From: Hysterangium stoloniferum
Taxonomy: Eukaryota > Basidiomycota > Agaricomycetes > Hysterangiales > Hysterangiaceae
Length of the DNA: 64,000 nucleotides
Direction: 5' to 3'
Assembly: GCA_015178975.1 (NCBI GenBank)
Contig: WHVD01000106.1
Coordinates: 235,324-299,323 of the forward strand
Below, in pieces: positions 1 through 11,596 of this stretch. How positions within the stretch are numbered: the first letter of the stretch is position 1; each line of letters opens with the position of its first letter. A program made the position numbers and the translations under genes. The notes below the pieces were generated by a model. That model worked only from the letters and a program-made list of their open reading frames with translations, searched no databases and was not told the origin of the DNA.

Positions 1-2600
1 GAGTGACCTCAATTAGTTCCTCGCCTGTCCAGGGCAGGTACGCATTTGGACTAGTGTGCATCAGAATCAGACTGGTGGGATATTTTCATGGATACGAGAT
101 GACGTGCTTTGCTGACTCCATCAAGCATGTAAAATATGTTTTTTTTCTGACTATTTCATATTAAATTTAAATTATTATTCGTTATCATCTCGTCTAGCAT
201 CGACACCTTCTGGAAGGTAAAACATTGTCAACATATCTTGGGAGGGGCTCAATGAGGGAAGAAACCACATTCAGCTGGTTGATATGATCCGTGTGAAGCG
301 TCTTGACTTGAAAGAAGATTTTCAGGGCGATGATATCACGCCACAGTGAGGCTGACTTGTACCCATCGAAATGAAGTGTCAAGGACGCTATGTGGAGGTT
401 TATCTCGTCCTTCAATACATCTCCAGCAATCTCTCAAAACCAAGCATCTTGGGGCATGCAAGACATAAGAAACTGTAAGGAGATTCATACAAGAAAAGTC
501 GGTGTGGGTAATTTTGTCTGTTGTGGTTTAGGTGGGCAGGATGAAATGATGTGATGTCGTGACGCCCGACGATGTTGGGTCCTGACATCCTAAGCATGTG
601 GGCGCCGTCCCATTCGTCAGCACTTCCCGCGATGGAAGCAATTTTGGCAGAGTGGAAGCATTTTTACATGCAATTTTCCCAGTGCGGGAGCATGAATTCA
701 ATGGATCAAGATAAATTTTCAAAAAATAAAATAAAATGCAATAAATCGAAATAAGAGTTTAAAAACTCAAACAAACTAAAAAACCGACTAGTAAATTCAA
801 ACACATTCAAAGAAAATCTGACAAAAATACCAATAAAATTCAAATAAATCAAATAGAGTCTGGGCCAATTTATCACCTTAACATCTCTGATAGAAAGTCT
901 TTTTGACCAAGGTGACAAAATCCAACTCTGCATTGACTACCAGTGACCATGATATCAGACTCTCGCCTTCAGGATCTATTCTCTTTGGTTCTCAGATCCG
1001 CAAACCATCAACTCTTTATGGCAACGTGCACCTCATTCTCGGAGAAACATAGGCAAAGGTATATTTCCGGTCTCCTCTAGTGAATATTGTACAAGGAAGG
1101 CGATATCTAAATATGATCACACTACCTGAAAGTCGACCTTGCACGGGAACCAACCGTGTTGGTCAGCTTCACTCGTACCTAAACTTATACAGTGAGTTCA
1201 TGAAGAAATAGAAGGATTTGAGAAGAAGATATCTTACGAATTTTTGTGTAAAGCACATCAGAATGGTATATTGGGAATGAGCCGGAGGACAGTTAATAAG
1301 ACGTTGGAGATCTGCATCATTGAGTACAGGCGGGACGTTGGAAACGCGCGAAAAAAAAATAGGCACAGGGATGATGGATTCACAACGCCGTTGCCATCTG
1401 GATTCATGGTTGGAGTGTGAGATAGTTTTTCAAGATTAGCCAGTATCCTAGTTGGTGGTGTCTAATGTCCTCGCAAAGGCAGCAATTGAGCCTTTGTTAT
1501 ACCGACAGGCGCACATTCTCGCAATGAGCGTGTCGTAAGCCGAGATATCCTCGGTACAGAAAACATCCGTTTGACTGATTTGTCTTCTATGAATGGAGGA
1601 ATCAGCGAAAACCATGCTGGTTGAACCACGCGACCATGGCTGACGCAGCAACAACTTGTAGATTAGAATGCAGTGGCTTACAAGACGACATCACAGCCCT
1701 CTTCGAAGCCTGTACCTCATGTGCCAGGCTATCCTCTTTCAAATTCTTCTTCGAGGGCAAGAATACCACTGTATGTGAATCGATCCCGATGGATGTTACT
1801 CAATTTCCCGGCTGGCGGCAATCGCGAACGTATCATCAGCCAAAGATGCCAAGCTGAGAAGATCTTTGAAGATAGATGTAGACGTAATAGCTATTCATGA
1901 GGGGTAGAGGACGGAGACAACCGATTCGTTGACAAGGGGGTTCAACCGAGCTTATGGTCAAGCGCTCACCGCTTCCCTTGAACTGTGTTACTCACCCAAA
2001 TCATGTCATATTCCTTCCATTGGTCTTCGAGGGAAACCGTCTTTAGGATGTATTGAAGCGGCAAGGCGAGGGCGGGACTAGAGATGTGGGAGTCCGCAAT
2101 GGTTGCACAGAGGTGCTGGCTTGGGTAGCCGTGCGTAAGTGGATCTCACATTTGTTGCATTTACAAATAGATATGTTATTCTCATGTAACATCATCGTGT
2201 CACAGTTGACTCTGTTTCGTTCAAGAAGGACTTCCGTTTGGACACCTTCAACGGCACTTCCTGGACCGACGAATCCTCCAGGAGATGACGAGCAGCGGCT
2301 GAAAACCAAAAAAAATGGTTGAGGCTGGGATAAATACTGTATTTCCATGTTGAGTTGAGATGTCGGAGTGTGTCTCGAATCGTTGGAGGGTCGCAAACAC
2401 TCGCTGTCGTTGGTGTGCCAGCGGAACCCAGCTGTTCTGTGCACCATGAAGTCGTGTAACAAATCAAACTATGGCGACATAGCTCAGGTACAAAGACCCT
2501 TGATTTATCCTAAGGTACAATGTCAGATTCTCCCTTGTGTGTGAGGTGAACACTGCGACCGGGTGAATAACAGGTAGGATCTTCACCCAATTTGTTATAA
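1..2600. other. No supported gene; AT-rich intergenic sequence
   Basis: I see only short open frames with no family signature. A stretch near 1,628-1,812 is related in sequence and order to 21,838-21,955: shared blocks include the start around gaccatg.ctgac, the gtacctcatgt block and a gaatcga.ccc.atggatgt block. It is therefore an old dispersed repeat rather than a gene. Around 2,210-2,290 on the plus strand an intron-like acceptor is followed by a coding-like stretch (reading DSVSFKKDFRLDTFNGTSW), which could be one exon of a lost gene. I could not connect it to other exons. Confidence 0.4.
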
Positions 2601-2639
2601 TGCGGACTTCATCAAATATTCTTTAGAAATTCAATGCCA

Positions 2640-3600
2640 GTTTTTCATGAAGCCTCATCATCAAAATTAAATGTTATAAATGACCACATGAGTGAGATTC
2701 TTCGTTGATACTGTCTTCTCTTGGAATCCACTCACCTTGACATAACCAGTCCCACACAAGAACATATTCTTCGCCCAGCACTAAAGCTTAATAAATCTAC
2801 CTTCGTGAAGGCCGATAATCAAAATTAAGCATGTTATAGATGGCACATGAGTGAGGTCGTCTATACGGTCTGCTGTTGAATTTCGCTCGTCTCACCATAA
2901 CCAGTTCCTAGAAGCATACTCTAGATCTAGCAATATAACTTGGTGAAGACTGGCTTGTAATAATACTTCTATTTCTATTCATTACTGCGTGTCAACTTGT
3001 GGTTGCTTAGTTTACTCACCATCGTGTTCAAATACTATCTGCAATCCCCGAACACAACGTCCTCGATAGTCGCATCATTTGTCCATCCCATCTGGCTTGC
3101 CTCTACGCCAGAAACATACTATGGACCTTCGTAGGTCTATTCCATTAAGGCATCATCAAAATCAAATATGTTATACATGAGGTAATGGGTGAGGTTAGTC
3201 CACACGGTCTGCTCTGAAATGCACTCACCTCGACATAGCCAGTCCCCACATAAAGATAGCCTCGACCCAGCACTGTCACCAGATCCACAAGGCTTATCAT
3301 CGAAATTAAATGAGATAAAAGTGACACATGAGTGAGGTAAGTCTATACGGCTCTCTCTTAGTAAAGTTGACCCATCTCGACATAACCAGTCTCCTTACAA
3401 AACAGACTATGGCCCAGCATCACAACTCAATGAATCTTTTTGTCACTTTTGATAAGACTTCTATCACCACCCATTAATGCTCATCTACTTGTGGTTACCC
3501 AGTTTTACTCACCATTTTTCGGTCAGACACTAACAGCCATCCCCGAACACAGGCGTCCTGAACCATCATACCATTTCCACATCCCATCTGGACCGCATTA
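2640..3600. repeat. Diverged tandem modules of about 150 bp inside a ~490 bp duplication
   Basis: Four related modules lie at about 2,655-2,800, 2,815-2,945, 3,150-3,285 and 3,295-3,430. Each starts with an atcaaaattaaatg-like segment, continues through acatgagtgag and ends near cataaccagt. The block following modules 1-2 (about 2,982-3,110) is repeated after modules 3-4 (about 3,472-3,598), so a unit of about 490 bp was duplicated. On the minus strand several modules have an open stretch ending in a GTGAGT-like donor (for example a GTGYVE-coding end in module 3), so this may be a decayed gene with amplified exons. Confidence 0.6.
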
Positions 3601-4759
3601 ACAGCCTATTCGTGTTTCAGCTGTTTGTTTCCACTTCTTTGATCCTCATGCGAACAAGGTAAGCCCGAACTATCCATGAAAGGTCTGTCTGTACCCGGAG
3701 TCATGTTGGCATTGAGCGTTAAAAGGCCCGATTAATACATCAAGTCCTCGATATCTCGTTGCAGACAGAGCGATGCAGGAAGTCGTACTGCCGAAGTTGT
3801 TTGGGCGGCGGGACACGAAGTCAAACCCCGACTCATCCCGACTCCGCTCTCACGCATCAATGAGCCCGCTCGCTACTACTATTAGTCCCATACCCTTACG
3901 CTTTCATAGCGTTCCACCACACCATTCGATTCTGATAGCTTGCCAAAGGGAGTCAGCCATGTTTATAGCACAGAGCATCATCCCGTCGCTTGAATGGGAG
4001 TCGCTTTAGTTTTTTTACTTTGAGAGCTCTCAAGTTAATTTTGTGACAATTCGAAACCTTGGAATCTAAGATGGTAGTGCTACTTCATTTATTGTAACTT
4101 AGTTTTTAATTGATATACATATTCATATTCGCTACATTCAGGTACTTCTTGGATGAACAACGCTACAAAAGCAGTTTCAACGAGTCGAATTGGCGATGTT
4201 CAATCATAATATTCCGTGCGTTAATGATAATCCTACCATAAATATTTCAATCTACCCTGTGAACGTACAGGTCATTTCTTTCGCAGTCGTCAAAATTATG
4301 GTTTAAACAAAATGCCATTGAACTCGGCTCGTATCTCGCTTCGATTCCGTTATTAGACATGAACTACTGTGGCGCCCGATAAGAAAGCCATTAGATTGTT
4401 GAACGAACAGTCCTCTCGAATGATGTGAACTGAAATGGTACACCCTACCAACAGCTATTGCAGCACGCCGGAGAATGGAATTGCTGCAGGTCTCCTCGTC
4501 ATTTCCATTGAACGGATCTCTAAATTTCACAGATTGCGGTCATGATAGTCTCGATATTTCCAGGGCGGTTACATTGTATCCAGTAGGTGAAGCGTAAGGG
4601 CAACTAACCGGTTAGATCAGGTTACGGCTTGCATAAAATCGAGGGGGAGGAGATTGTGATGAATCGTCCTCATGGATACACATTTCATGAGTTAGGCAAT
4701 CTTCTTGCATCGAATGTTGCGTAACAATTGCAAAGCGTTATGGAATTTTCGCGTCTAAG

Positions 4760-5570
4760 GAGATGGACCCAAAGGGACCGTCTGTTGTTATGACCCAATA
4801 ATGCAACATTGGAGCAGCTGCAGAGGCAATATACGGTTGGATCGGCAAATTCATTGGTACAGTATTGAAGATGAAGGCTAACAAGACCGAACCTCTCTCA
4901 GCCTGTTATTTCACGAGGAATCTTAGTCTCGACGCCTGCCTTGTCATTTCGCATGCCCTCCAACATATGAAGTAGGTACGCTATCGGCGGTGTATTTGCT
5001 AGTACTCATGTACTCATGCCCCGAGTACTGATACTTAAAGTTAGCAACATAGTTTGGTGATCAATCAAGACATACAGGGTCGCCGCCCTGGATAGCGGAG
5101 CTCGCAACCACCTTTGCACCACCTGGTATTGTCCAAGATATGCCGTGATCATACTGGCCTAGTCAATGCTCCAAGGCCAGAAAGATCGTCTGTTGTTATG
5201 ATCTGATGATGCACCACTGCGGCTATCTGCAGGGACAACTGAATCAACAACTTACGGTCAATGGTCCAGTACACATAGAGGCCAGCAAGATAGAAGGCCT
5301 CTAAGCGCCTCCATTTCATGAACCATTCAAGCCTCGATGCCTGCCTCCCACATAAGAACCAGGTTACGTTATCGGAGTGTTTTTCATCTCATGATCAGAT
5401 TACTGATGCCCAAAGTTAGCAACATAGTGCAACGATCAATCAAACATACGGGGTAGAAAATCTCCCTAGAAAACTGCTTCAATCACAAGTCTCCCAAATA
5501 GCCCGCCCTAAGTAACAGAGCCCGCAACCACCCTTTTGATCACCTGATATTCTCCAAGACTCGCACCCGC
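4760..5570. repeat. Diverged direct duplication, about 390 bp per copy
   Basis: The segment at about 4,763-5,135 is repeated in the same order at about 5,175-5,570. Shared blocks are the cgtctgttgttatga start, a ctcgatgcctgcc-type block, the aaagttagcaacatag block followed by atcaatcaa, and the gcaaccacc..tttg end. Identity is well below 90 percent, so the duplication is old. No reading frame is conserved in both copies. Confidence 0.6.
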
Positions 5571-5799
5571 GCCGTGGTGTAGCGGTCGTATTAACGCTCC
5601 TCATGGGTGTTAGACCGGTGCAGCTCACAACTAGTAGGCGTCAGCGAACGTGTCTTTGTCGAGTTTAGTATTTTCACCAGGTTGGCGTAACGTTAAAGCA
5701 GCAACCAGGAGATCCACTTTGATGTAGGTGTTAAGTAGGGCCTTGGGAGCTCCACACGCTAAGTAAACGCCAATACCTTGTTTTATTACCTGATTTCAA

Positions 5800-7400
5800 T
5801 GTGACGGGAATAAAATAATTTATTGAAAATTAAGTGTAATATTGAAAGAAATATCCCAGCATCAATGGGCGTGATTGGATTTACCGTTAGACCTAGTCTA
5901 GAGCGAGAAAGTGTGTGGAATTCTAGGGGTAACGAGTGAAAAAGGAAATAAATGGCATGAAAGGAATGGTTGGAAACCCAATCAATGCATGGTGATGCCA
6001 CATTGCATCCAATCCTTCTTGAGCGACATGCTCGACCCAATGCTGAATGGAATATATCCTTCAGATATAATTTGATGCCTTGTTTCACTGCAGTGTTATG
6101 CTGGTGCATCTAACTGTTTCATTCTACCTCAAGGGAGATGATTTTCTGGAGTCGTACGAATTGCATAAGGCCAGAAAACCGCGTCGTCTGTATCTAGACG
6201 GGAAAAGGCCTGGCAAACGATTATATCCAGCGCTGCGCTATCCCGGTCGCAGCTCCCAGCAACATTTATGCAAACACACCGTGTTGTAGATATTAGTATG
6301 CTGACAGTGCCCGCAAAACTTATTTTGATGTCCACTGTAAGCTTTGTGTTGATTTGACTCGGTCCCTAAATAAATAACCATAATTTTAGGAAGAATCTGA
6401 GACCATGGCTGTTTGTGCTCCCCAGACTGCTATGGTGCCATTGGTGAACATGGTCGACTCCGGGCATTTAAGTTTCAAATATGACCCTCAGCATACTTCC
6501 GAGAAACAATGGACAATCAAGATTCCTGCACGCTCATAACATTCTCTTTCTAAGCCCTCAAGAGATGTCATCTGGAGTACAGCCCATTTACGTCCCAGAA
6601 GGAGATGAAGCGCAAAAAGAATGATATAAAATCATTCATATTTTCAAATATTTATTATGCCATGAAACAATATTTGAGTCCTGTCTCATAATATGATAGA
6701 TATCACCAACGGGCTGGCTGTGTAGTTGCAGGTTATGACATTTCTCCAAACACGGTCTCTGCCTAAAAGGCTCAAATTATTTTTTAATTCAAGCCATTCT
6801 GAAGGTCTCCATTATAACATTGTAGGTAAAACCATCTATCCACCAGTTCAACACTTTAAATCAAGGTTCCATAATGGCAGTGCTATCTATGAGCATGATG
6901 GTTTATGTCACTCAGGGTCCTCAGTAAAAATACAAAAAGGTACTATATCACAACACCTTAAAGAGAAGATTCAGACAAGTTTCAGGCAGATCTTAATATA
7001 CCAGTGCTGTTATATATGCACTTGTTAAGACCCATGTCTGGATTCTGCCTGGAACCCAACTTTCTCTTATATTACCTTCCTGTTCAACTCTAGCCACTTC
7101 CCAAGTCAAACATCTGCACCTCTCTGGAGCCTGGAGCCTGAAGCTCCTCTGAAAATATGCTCACCCCCTACACTGCTCTAAGTGCCTGAAGCTCTTCTAA
7201 AAATACACTTGCTTATCATTTTACATGATTTCCCCTTCTAGTACAACCCTGTGTTTCTGTGGTGATCAGAACCCTTGGCTATTATTCTTTTGTCTCTAGT
7301 TTAGACTTTCCTCCAACTACCTGACTATATTGTACCCTCACAATCAGGTCTATTTGCCTATTTTTTTTCTTCCCATTTTAATCTACCCTTTGTCTGCTCA
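5800..7400. other. No supported gene; left flank of gypsy-2
   Basis: Only short open frames are present. From about 6,540 rightwards CpG becomes very rare, marking the transition into transposon-derived, probably once-methylated DNA. I could not find the left LTR expected for gypsy-2 here. Confidence 0.4.
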
Positions 7401-8036
7401 ATCTTTAGAAAAATGCCTGCTCTTGGTATAAATCTGTGATGCTGGGCATCTGTGGGTAAGGTTTGTTTGATTGTTATTATTTTGTTGAATCCTTACTGAC
7501 TTGTTTCCTTAGTGAAAAGTGGCAGATGTTGAATTGGAGTCCAAGAGTGAGCCTGGAACTCCCCAGAACAAAGTAAGTGGTTAGGGTTCCACGGCACAGC
7601 TGGTACTGATATATAGATATAGGGAAGAAAATTGCCACCCATGTGCCTGGACACCAAGAATGACCCACAGTGCCCCAGTTGCCAAGACTGGATGTGGACT
7701 GCCACTGGAAGGCCAGTTGCAGTCTGGGATGCTATCCATGTGCCCATTTGAAAGCTAGGTATTCTTTGGTGCAGGACACCATGGGGTCTGGGAACTGAGA
7801 GGCAGGAGTGACTGTGGAGAGGTCCGGGGCCCTGGAGGAGGCATTGGGGTGAATTGCAGTGGGCGTAGAGGCCCAAAATCTACTGCTGGAGAGTAGTAAC
7901 TTGGGGCAGAAACTTCTCTCAGAAAATCTCCAGGGACTCCACAGGGAGTTCCAGGAGTTCCTTGTCAACCATGCATGGAGCTTGGAGACTTTGGATGGGG
8001 AATATGACAGATCTGAGGATGGGGAATCTGAGGGGT

Positions 8037-9525
8037 TGTTAGATCCCTGTCATTTCGGAACCCCACAACCTGTTTTAGTCCCATAACCCTCTGGCATCCC
8101 ACTATTGGCACAATATCACTGCTGGTGGTGGCCCTGACACTTGTTTGTAGCTTAGCCCCTTAGCCTTCCATTCCATTTGCTCCCCTATTACCATTTCCAC
8201 ATATACATCCCATTTGCCACCTCACACCTTTTCAGCCTACTTTGCTATATTGTATTTAGTCTTGTTTGGATCCTCATTCCTTCCCCTACTTCTTTTTAAC
8301 TCATCATCACTCTCGCTTCTGTGATTGGCCCTCCAATCATCTGTGTTAAGATCTAAGCAAAATGGGGAGAGGAGGCCCTAAGTCAGGGGGGCTAATGATG
8401 GTAACTAAGTCAATTAGGGGGCCAATGATAGAGATTGTACTAGTTGGGAGGTCTGATTCTATAAATGTAGTGGAGCTTGTCTTCAACTTATGTGTTGCTC
8501 CCTTGCATGAACTGTTAGGGTATTTCAAACAGAATGGATAGTACAATAGGAATGAAGATCAACACTTAGCTTAATCAACTGGAGGGTTGATTACTAAGAG
8601 TTGTAAGGTAAGGGGTTGTGGTTTACTGAAGGCACCTTTGAGGGTATTTGAATAGGAGTAATAGGACTGAGAACTAGAAGGGGGTAATCTAAGTCAATAT
8701 TTGAACTGGAGAACTGTAACATATGTACCTGAAAATAGCTTTATACTACAATGAGACAGATGATTGGAAGGCCAATCAGAGAAGTGAGAGTGATGGCAGG
8801 TCAAAAGGAAGTAGGGGAAGGAACAGAGATGCAAATGAGACTAAATACATATAATATAGCAAAGTATTCTGAAAAGGTGTGAGGTGGCAAATAGGATATA
8901 TATGTGGAAATGGTAATGGGGGGAGTGAATGGAACAGAGATGGGACAGAAGGCTAAGGGGCTAAGCTACAAAGAAACAAGTGTTGGGGGGACTGCAAGCA
9001 GTGATACTGTGAGTGGGGGTACCGATAGTAGGATGCTGGAGGGTTATGGGACTAAAACAGGTTGCAGGGGTCCAAAATGACAGGGATCCTAACAATCCAT
9101 CTCACTGTAGTATAAAGCTCTTTCCATGTATGCTACAGTTCTCTAGTTCAAATATTGACTTATACATGTATTACCCCCTTCTAGTTCTCAGTCCTATTAC
9201 TCCCGTTCTAATACCCTTGAAGGTGTTTTTGGCAAGCCACAACTCCTTACCTTATGACTCTTAGTAATTTGGCCCTCCAGTCAATTGAGCTAAGTCTTGA
9301 TTTTCATTCCTATCATGCTATCCATTCTGTTTGAAATACTGGAGCACCCTAACAGTTTGTGCAAGGGGGCAACACATAAGTTGAAGCCAAGCTCCACTAC
9401 ATTTATAGAGTCAGACCTCCCAACTAGTACAATCTCTATCATTGGCTCCTTGATTGACTTAGTTACCATCATTGGCCCCCCCCCAACTTAGAGCCTCCTC
9501 TCCCCATTTTGCTTAGATCTTAACA
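8037..9525 (-). mobile_element. Solo LTR, interrupted by a second LTR of the same family
   Basis: It starts with TGTTAGATCC at 8,037 and ends with TTAACA at 9,525, flanked by perfect 5-bp duplications GGGGT (8,032-8,036 and 9,526-9,530). Its two parts, 8,037-8,341 and 9,094-9,525, are the reverse complement of the two parts of the inner LTR 8,342-9,093. The strand given is opposite to that of the inner copy. It sits inside the accessory gene of gypsy-2. Confidence 0.85.
8342..9093 (+). mobile_element. Solo LTR nested head-to-head in an LTR of the same family
   Basis: A 752-bp LTR runs from TGTTAAGATC to GGATCCTAACA. The flanking five bases are atctg (8,337-8,341) and atcca (9,094-9,098), which match at three of five positions and fit an aged target duplication. 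The orientation is opposite to the host LTR, so the locus forms a long imperfect palindrome. It contains the conserved U5 hairpin motif at about 8,472-8,510, here with a CAAC/GTTG stem. Confidence 0.75.
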
Positions 9526-10120
9526 GGGGTCCAAGGGAATGGAAAAGTCCAAAATATCCATGGGGGCTGCAGAGATAAATGAACTGGCAGAAGAGAGCAG
9601 GGAGAAGGGAGCAGAAGATACTATAGAATAATTAATAATAGAATTTTTTCTTTATCTTCAAAAGTGCATGAAAATGGAAAAGACCAGGGGAAACCCACTT
9701 AAGCAAAAATAAAAGACAAGTCAAAACCTGTAAAACAAAGAGAGACATAGGGCAACACTCTGCAGAATGCCCAGATTTACACCAAGATAGACCTCAAACA
9801 TGCCTACAGTGACCCAAAAAAGCATCCAGATGTTTGGTGAAATTGGAAAGATGGGTTTGCAGCTCCAGAAATAAAATAGATACAATTCTGAATAAATCAG
9901 AGGTAAGAGGTATACATCTGACCTACATGATGACATAAGCATGACATCATAGCTTTCCTTATCAGGGAAGTAGGAAATGAACAATGGACATGGTGCATCC
10001 GGACATTTTTTTTGCTCTGTCAACTGATACATGAAACTCAACTAAGGTTCATATAACTGTGGGAATTTCTGGTTAGGTTCAACAATGTCATGTGACCACA
10101 TGTTTAAATAACACATTTAC

Positions 10121-11596
10121 ATGAACCTTTGCCTCAATTCACCCCCCCACCACATGATGAAGAAGCACTCTACTGAAACAAGGCTCTCTGTCATTTCTCT
10201 TCTCCAGGAGGGTCACTCCTGCAGAACAATTGCTTCTAAACTTCATATTGGGCACTCTACAGTATCAGAAATTTGCTCCCAACTCCCTGGTCCACTTCCA
10301 ACACCTTCCAGAGGTTGTCCTCCCAAATTCTCCCCCAGGGATCATCACCACCTGGCTCGTTCTATCACCTCTGGTGTCACGAATCGATTATTCTTCGATA
10401 AAGTCGAATAATATTCTATTAATTGAACTTGAAAGCCTCGTTCGACGAAGTATATATTCGTCCTGTTGATGAAGTAAGAGGCTATTTCCAGTCGCGAGAA
10501 CTCACGGAAGTATTTGTCAAAGAAGTTATGACAAAGTAGATTACTAATATCACTAATATACAGATATTTCGACTGACTTCCCTTGCTCCTTTTGTAGCCC
10601 TTTTATGCTTTTCATCATATCATTATGACTATGTTATGAACTAATTATGAAATCATATATGATGTTGAAATGAGACATGTTGAAAGAGATTCGATGGTGT
10701 TGATTAATGTTTGGTTTTGTCGAGTTAAGTTCAATAGGTCGAAGAGTTGTCGAAGGTTACCTTTGAATGTTTGTGACAATATGTGACATGTGACAGTTGT
10801 GACATCTGGACAGGTTGATAATGCCTCCCAAGCCAAGTCCCACCTCTCCCTCAATGTCTGCACACAGACAATTAGAAATGCATTGAAGAAAGAGAATTTG
10901 AAGGCTGTGGTAAAGGCGAAAAGACCTCTTCTTGCCTGTTGACACATCAAGGCTCGATATGAGTTTGCTATCAAGTACCAGCATTGGACTGAGGAGGACT
11001 GGTTTAGGGTTATCTTCTCAGATGAGACCAAAATCAATCGTTTGGGCTCTGATGGGAGGTTGTGGGTATGGAAAAGACCAGGTTCTACACTCACTCAGCA
11101 GCATATCAATGGAACTATCAAATTTGGAGGGGGGAGTCTAATGATTTGGGGATGTATGACAGCACATGGTGTGGGGTACATGTGCAAGATAGATGGGAGG
11201 ATGGATGGGGAGATGTACAAGGACATATTGGAGGACTATATCTTCAAAACAGTGGAGTATTATGGGATGGACAGGGAAAGGTTTGTCTTCCAGCAGGACA
11301 ATGACCCTAAACACACTTGCAAGTTGGCCAAGGATTGGTTCAAGGACCATCAGGTGGAGGTTTTAGACTGGCCTGCACAGTCTCCAGACCTGAATCCAAT
11401 AGAACACTTATGGTGGGAGTTGAAGAGAAGGCTTGGAACATACCCTGAGGCACCCAAGACCATATTGGAGCTCTGGGAGAGAGTGGAGGTGGAATGGGAG
11501 GGTATTCCAAGGGAGAAATGCCTTGAATTGATCAAGAGCATGCCTAGAAGGGTTGCTGCAGTACTAAAGGCCAAGGGGGGGTACACTAAATACTGA
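10121..11596 (+). pseudogene. Tc1-like DD34E transposase, interrupted
   Basis: An N-terminal helix-turn-helix segment (ETRLSVISLLQEGHSCRTIA) begins near 10,154-10,200. The catalytic part has D in FSDETK (11,021-11,023), D in QQDND (11,297-11,299) and E in NPIEHLW (11,402-11,404). There are 34 residues between the second D and E, the DD34E spacing of Tc1 transposases, with the SPDLNPIEHLWWELKRRL signature. A 430-bp solo LTR plus a 5-bp duplication (435 nt) interrupts it at 10,375-10,809. Removing it restores one frame, leaving a single in-frame TGA at 10,940-10,942, probably a former CGA codon. As it stands the gene is inactive, although the three catalytic residues are intact. Confidence 0.9.
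10375..10804 (+). mobile_element. Solo LTR of the TGTCA/TGACA family inside the mariner transposase
   Basis: It starts TGTCACGAATC and ends GTTGTGACA, with perfect 5-bp duplications TCTGG at 10,370-10,374 and 10,805-10,809. Relatives in the opposite orientation lie at 23,503-24,849 and 43,265-43,749; all share the segment around tcatatatgatgttgaaatg. The insertion post-dates the mariner, which in turn post-dates gypsy-2. Confidence 0.9.

Larger units (their letters stand above)
7513..9630 (+). pseudogene. Degraded antisense accessory gene of gypsy-2 (zinc-cluster/coiled-coil type)
   Basis: The layout matches the accessory gene of gypsy-1 at 35,705-36,616. An intron end with a cttactgac branch site and TTAG is followed by an acidic exon (7,513-7,570) ending in a GTAAGT donor. 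Then comes a segment with a CPSC pair at 7,671-7,682, a CYPCAHLK pair further on, and a coiled-coil stretch (VEAQNLLL..., from about 7,865) aligned to LEEQNRLM of the other copy. The frame is cut by the solo LTR at 8,037-9,525. Removing it with one 5-bp duplication (1,494 nt, a multiple of three) carries the frame on into an acidic tail that stops at about 9,630. Two or more stops and frame changes lie upstream of the coiled coil. Homology is inferred by eye from motif order and spacing. Confidence 0.6.

Noticed and set aside
2043-2462. 139-codon minus-strand frame
   Set aside because: No family signature, and the opposite strand offers an equally plausible exon at about 2,210-2,290; not supported as a gene.
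5575-5650. tRNA-like sequence with an A-box-like tggtgtagcgg
   Set aside because: No matching B box (ggttcga..cc) or cloverleaf stems could be found in the next 80 bases, so it is not supported as a tRNA gene.
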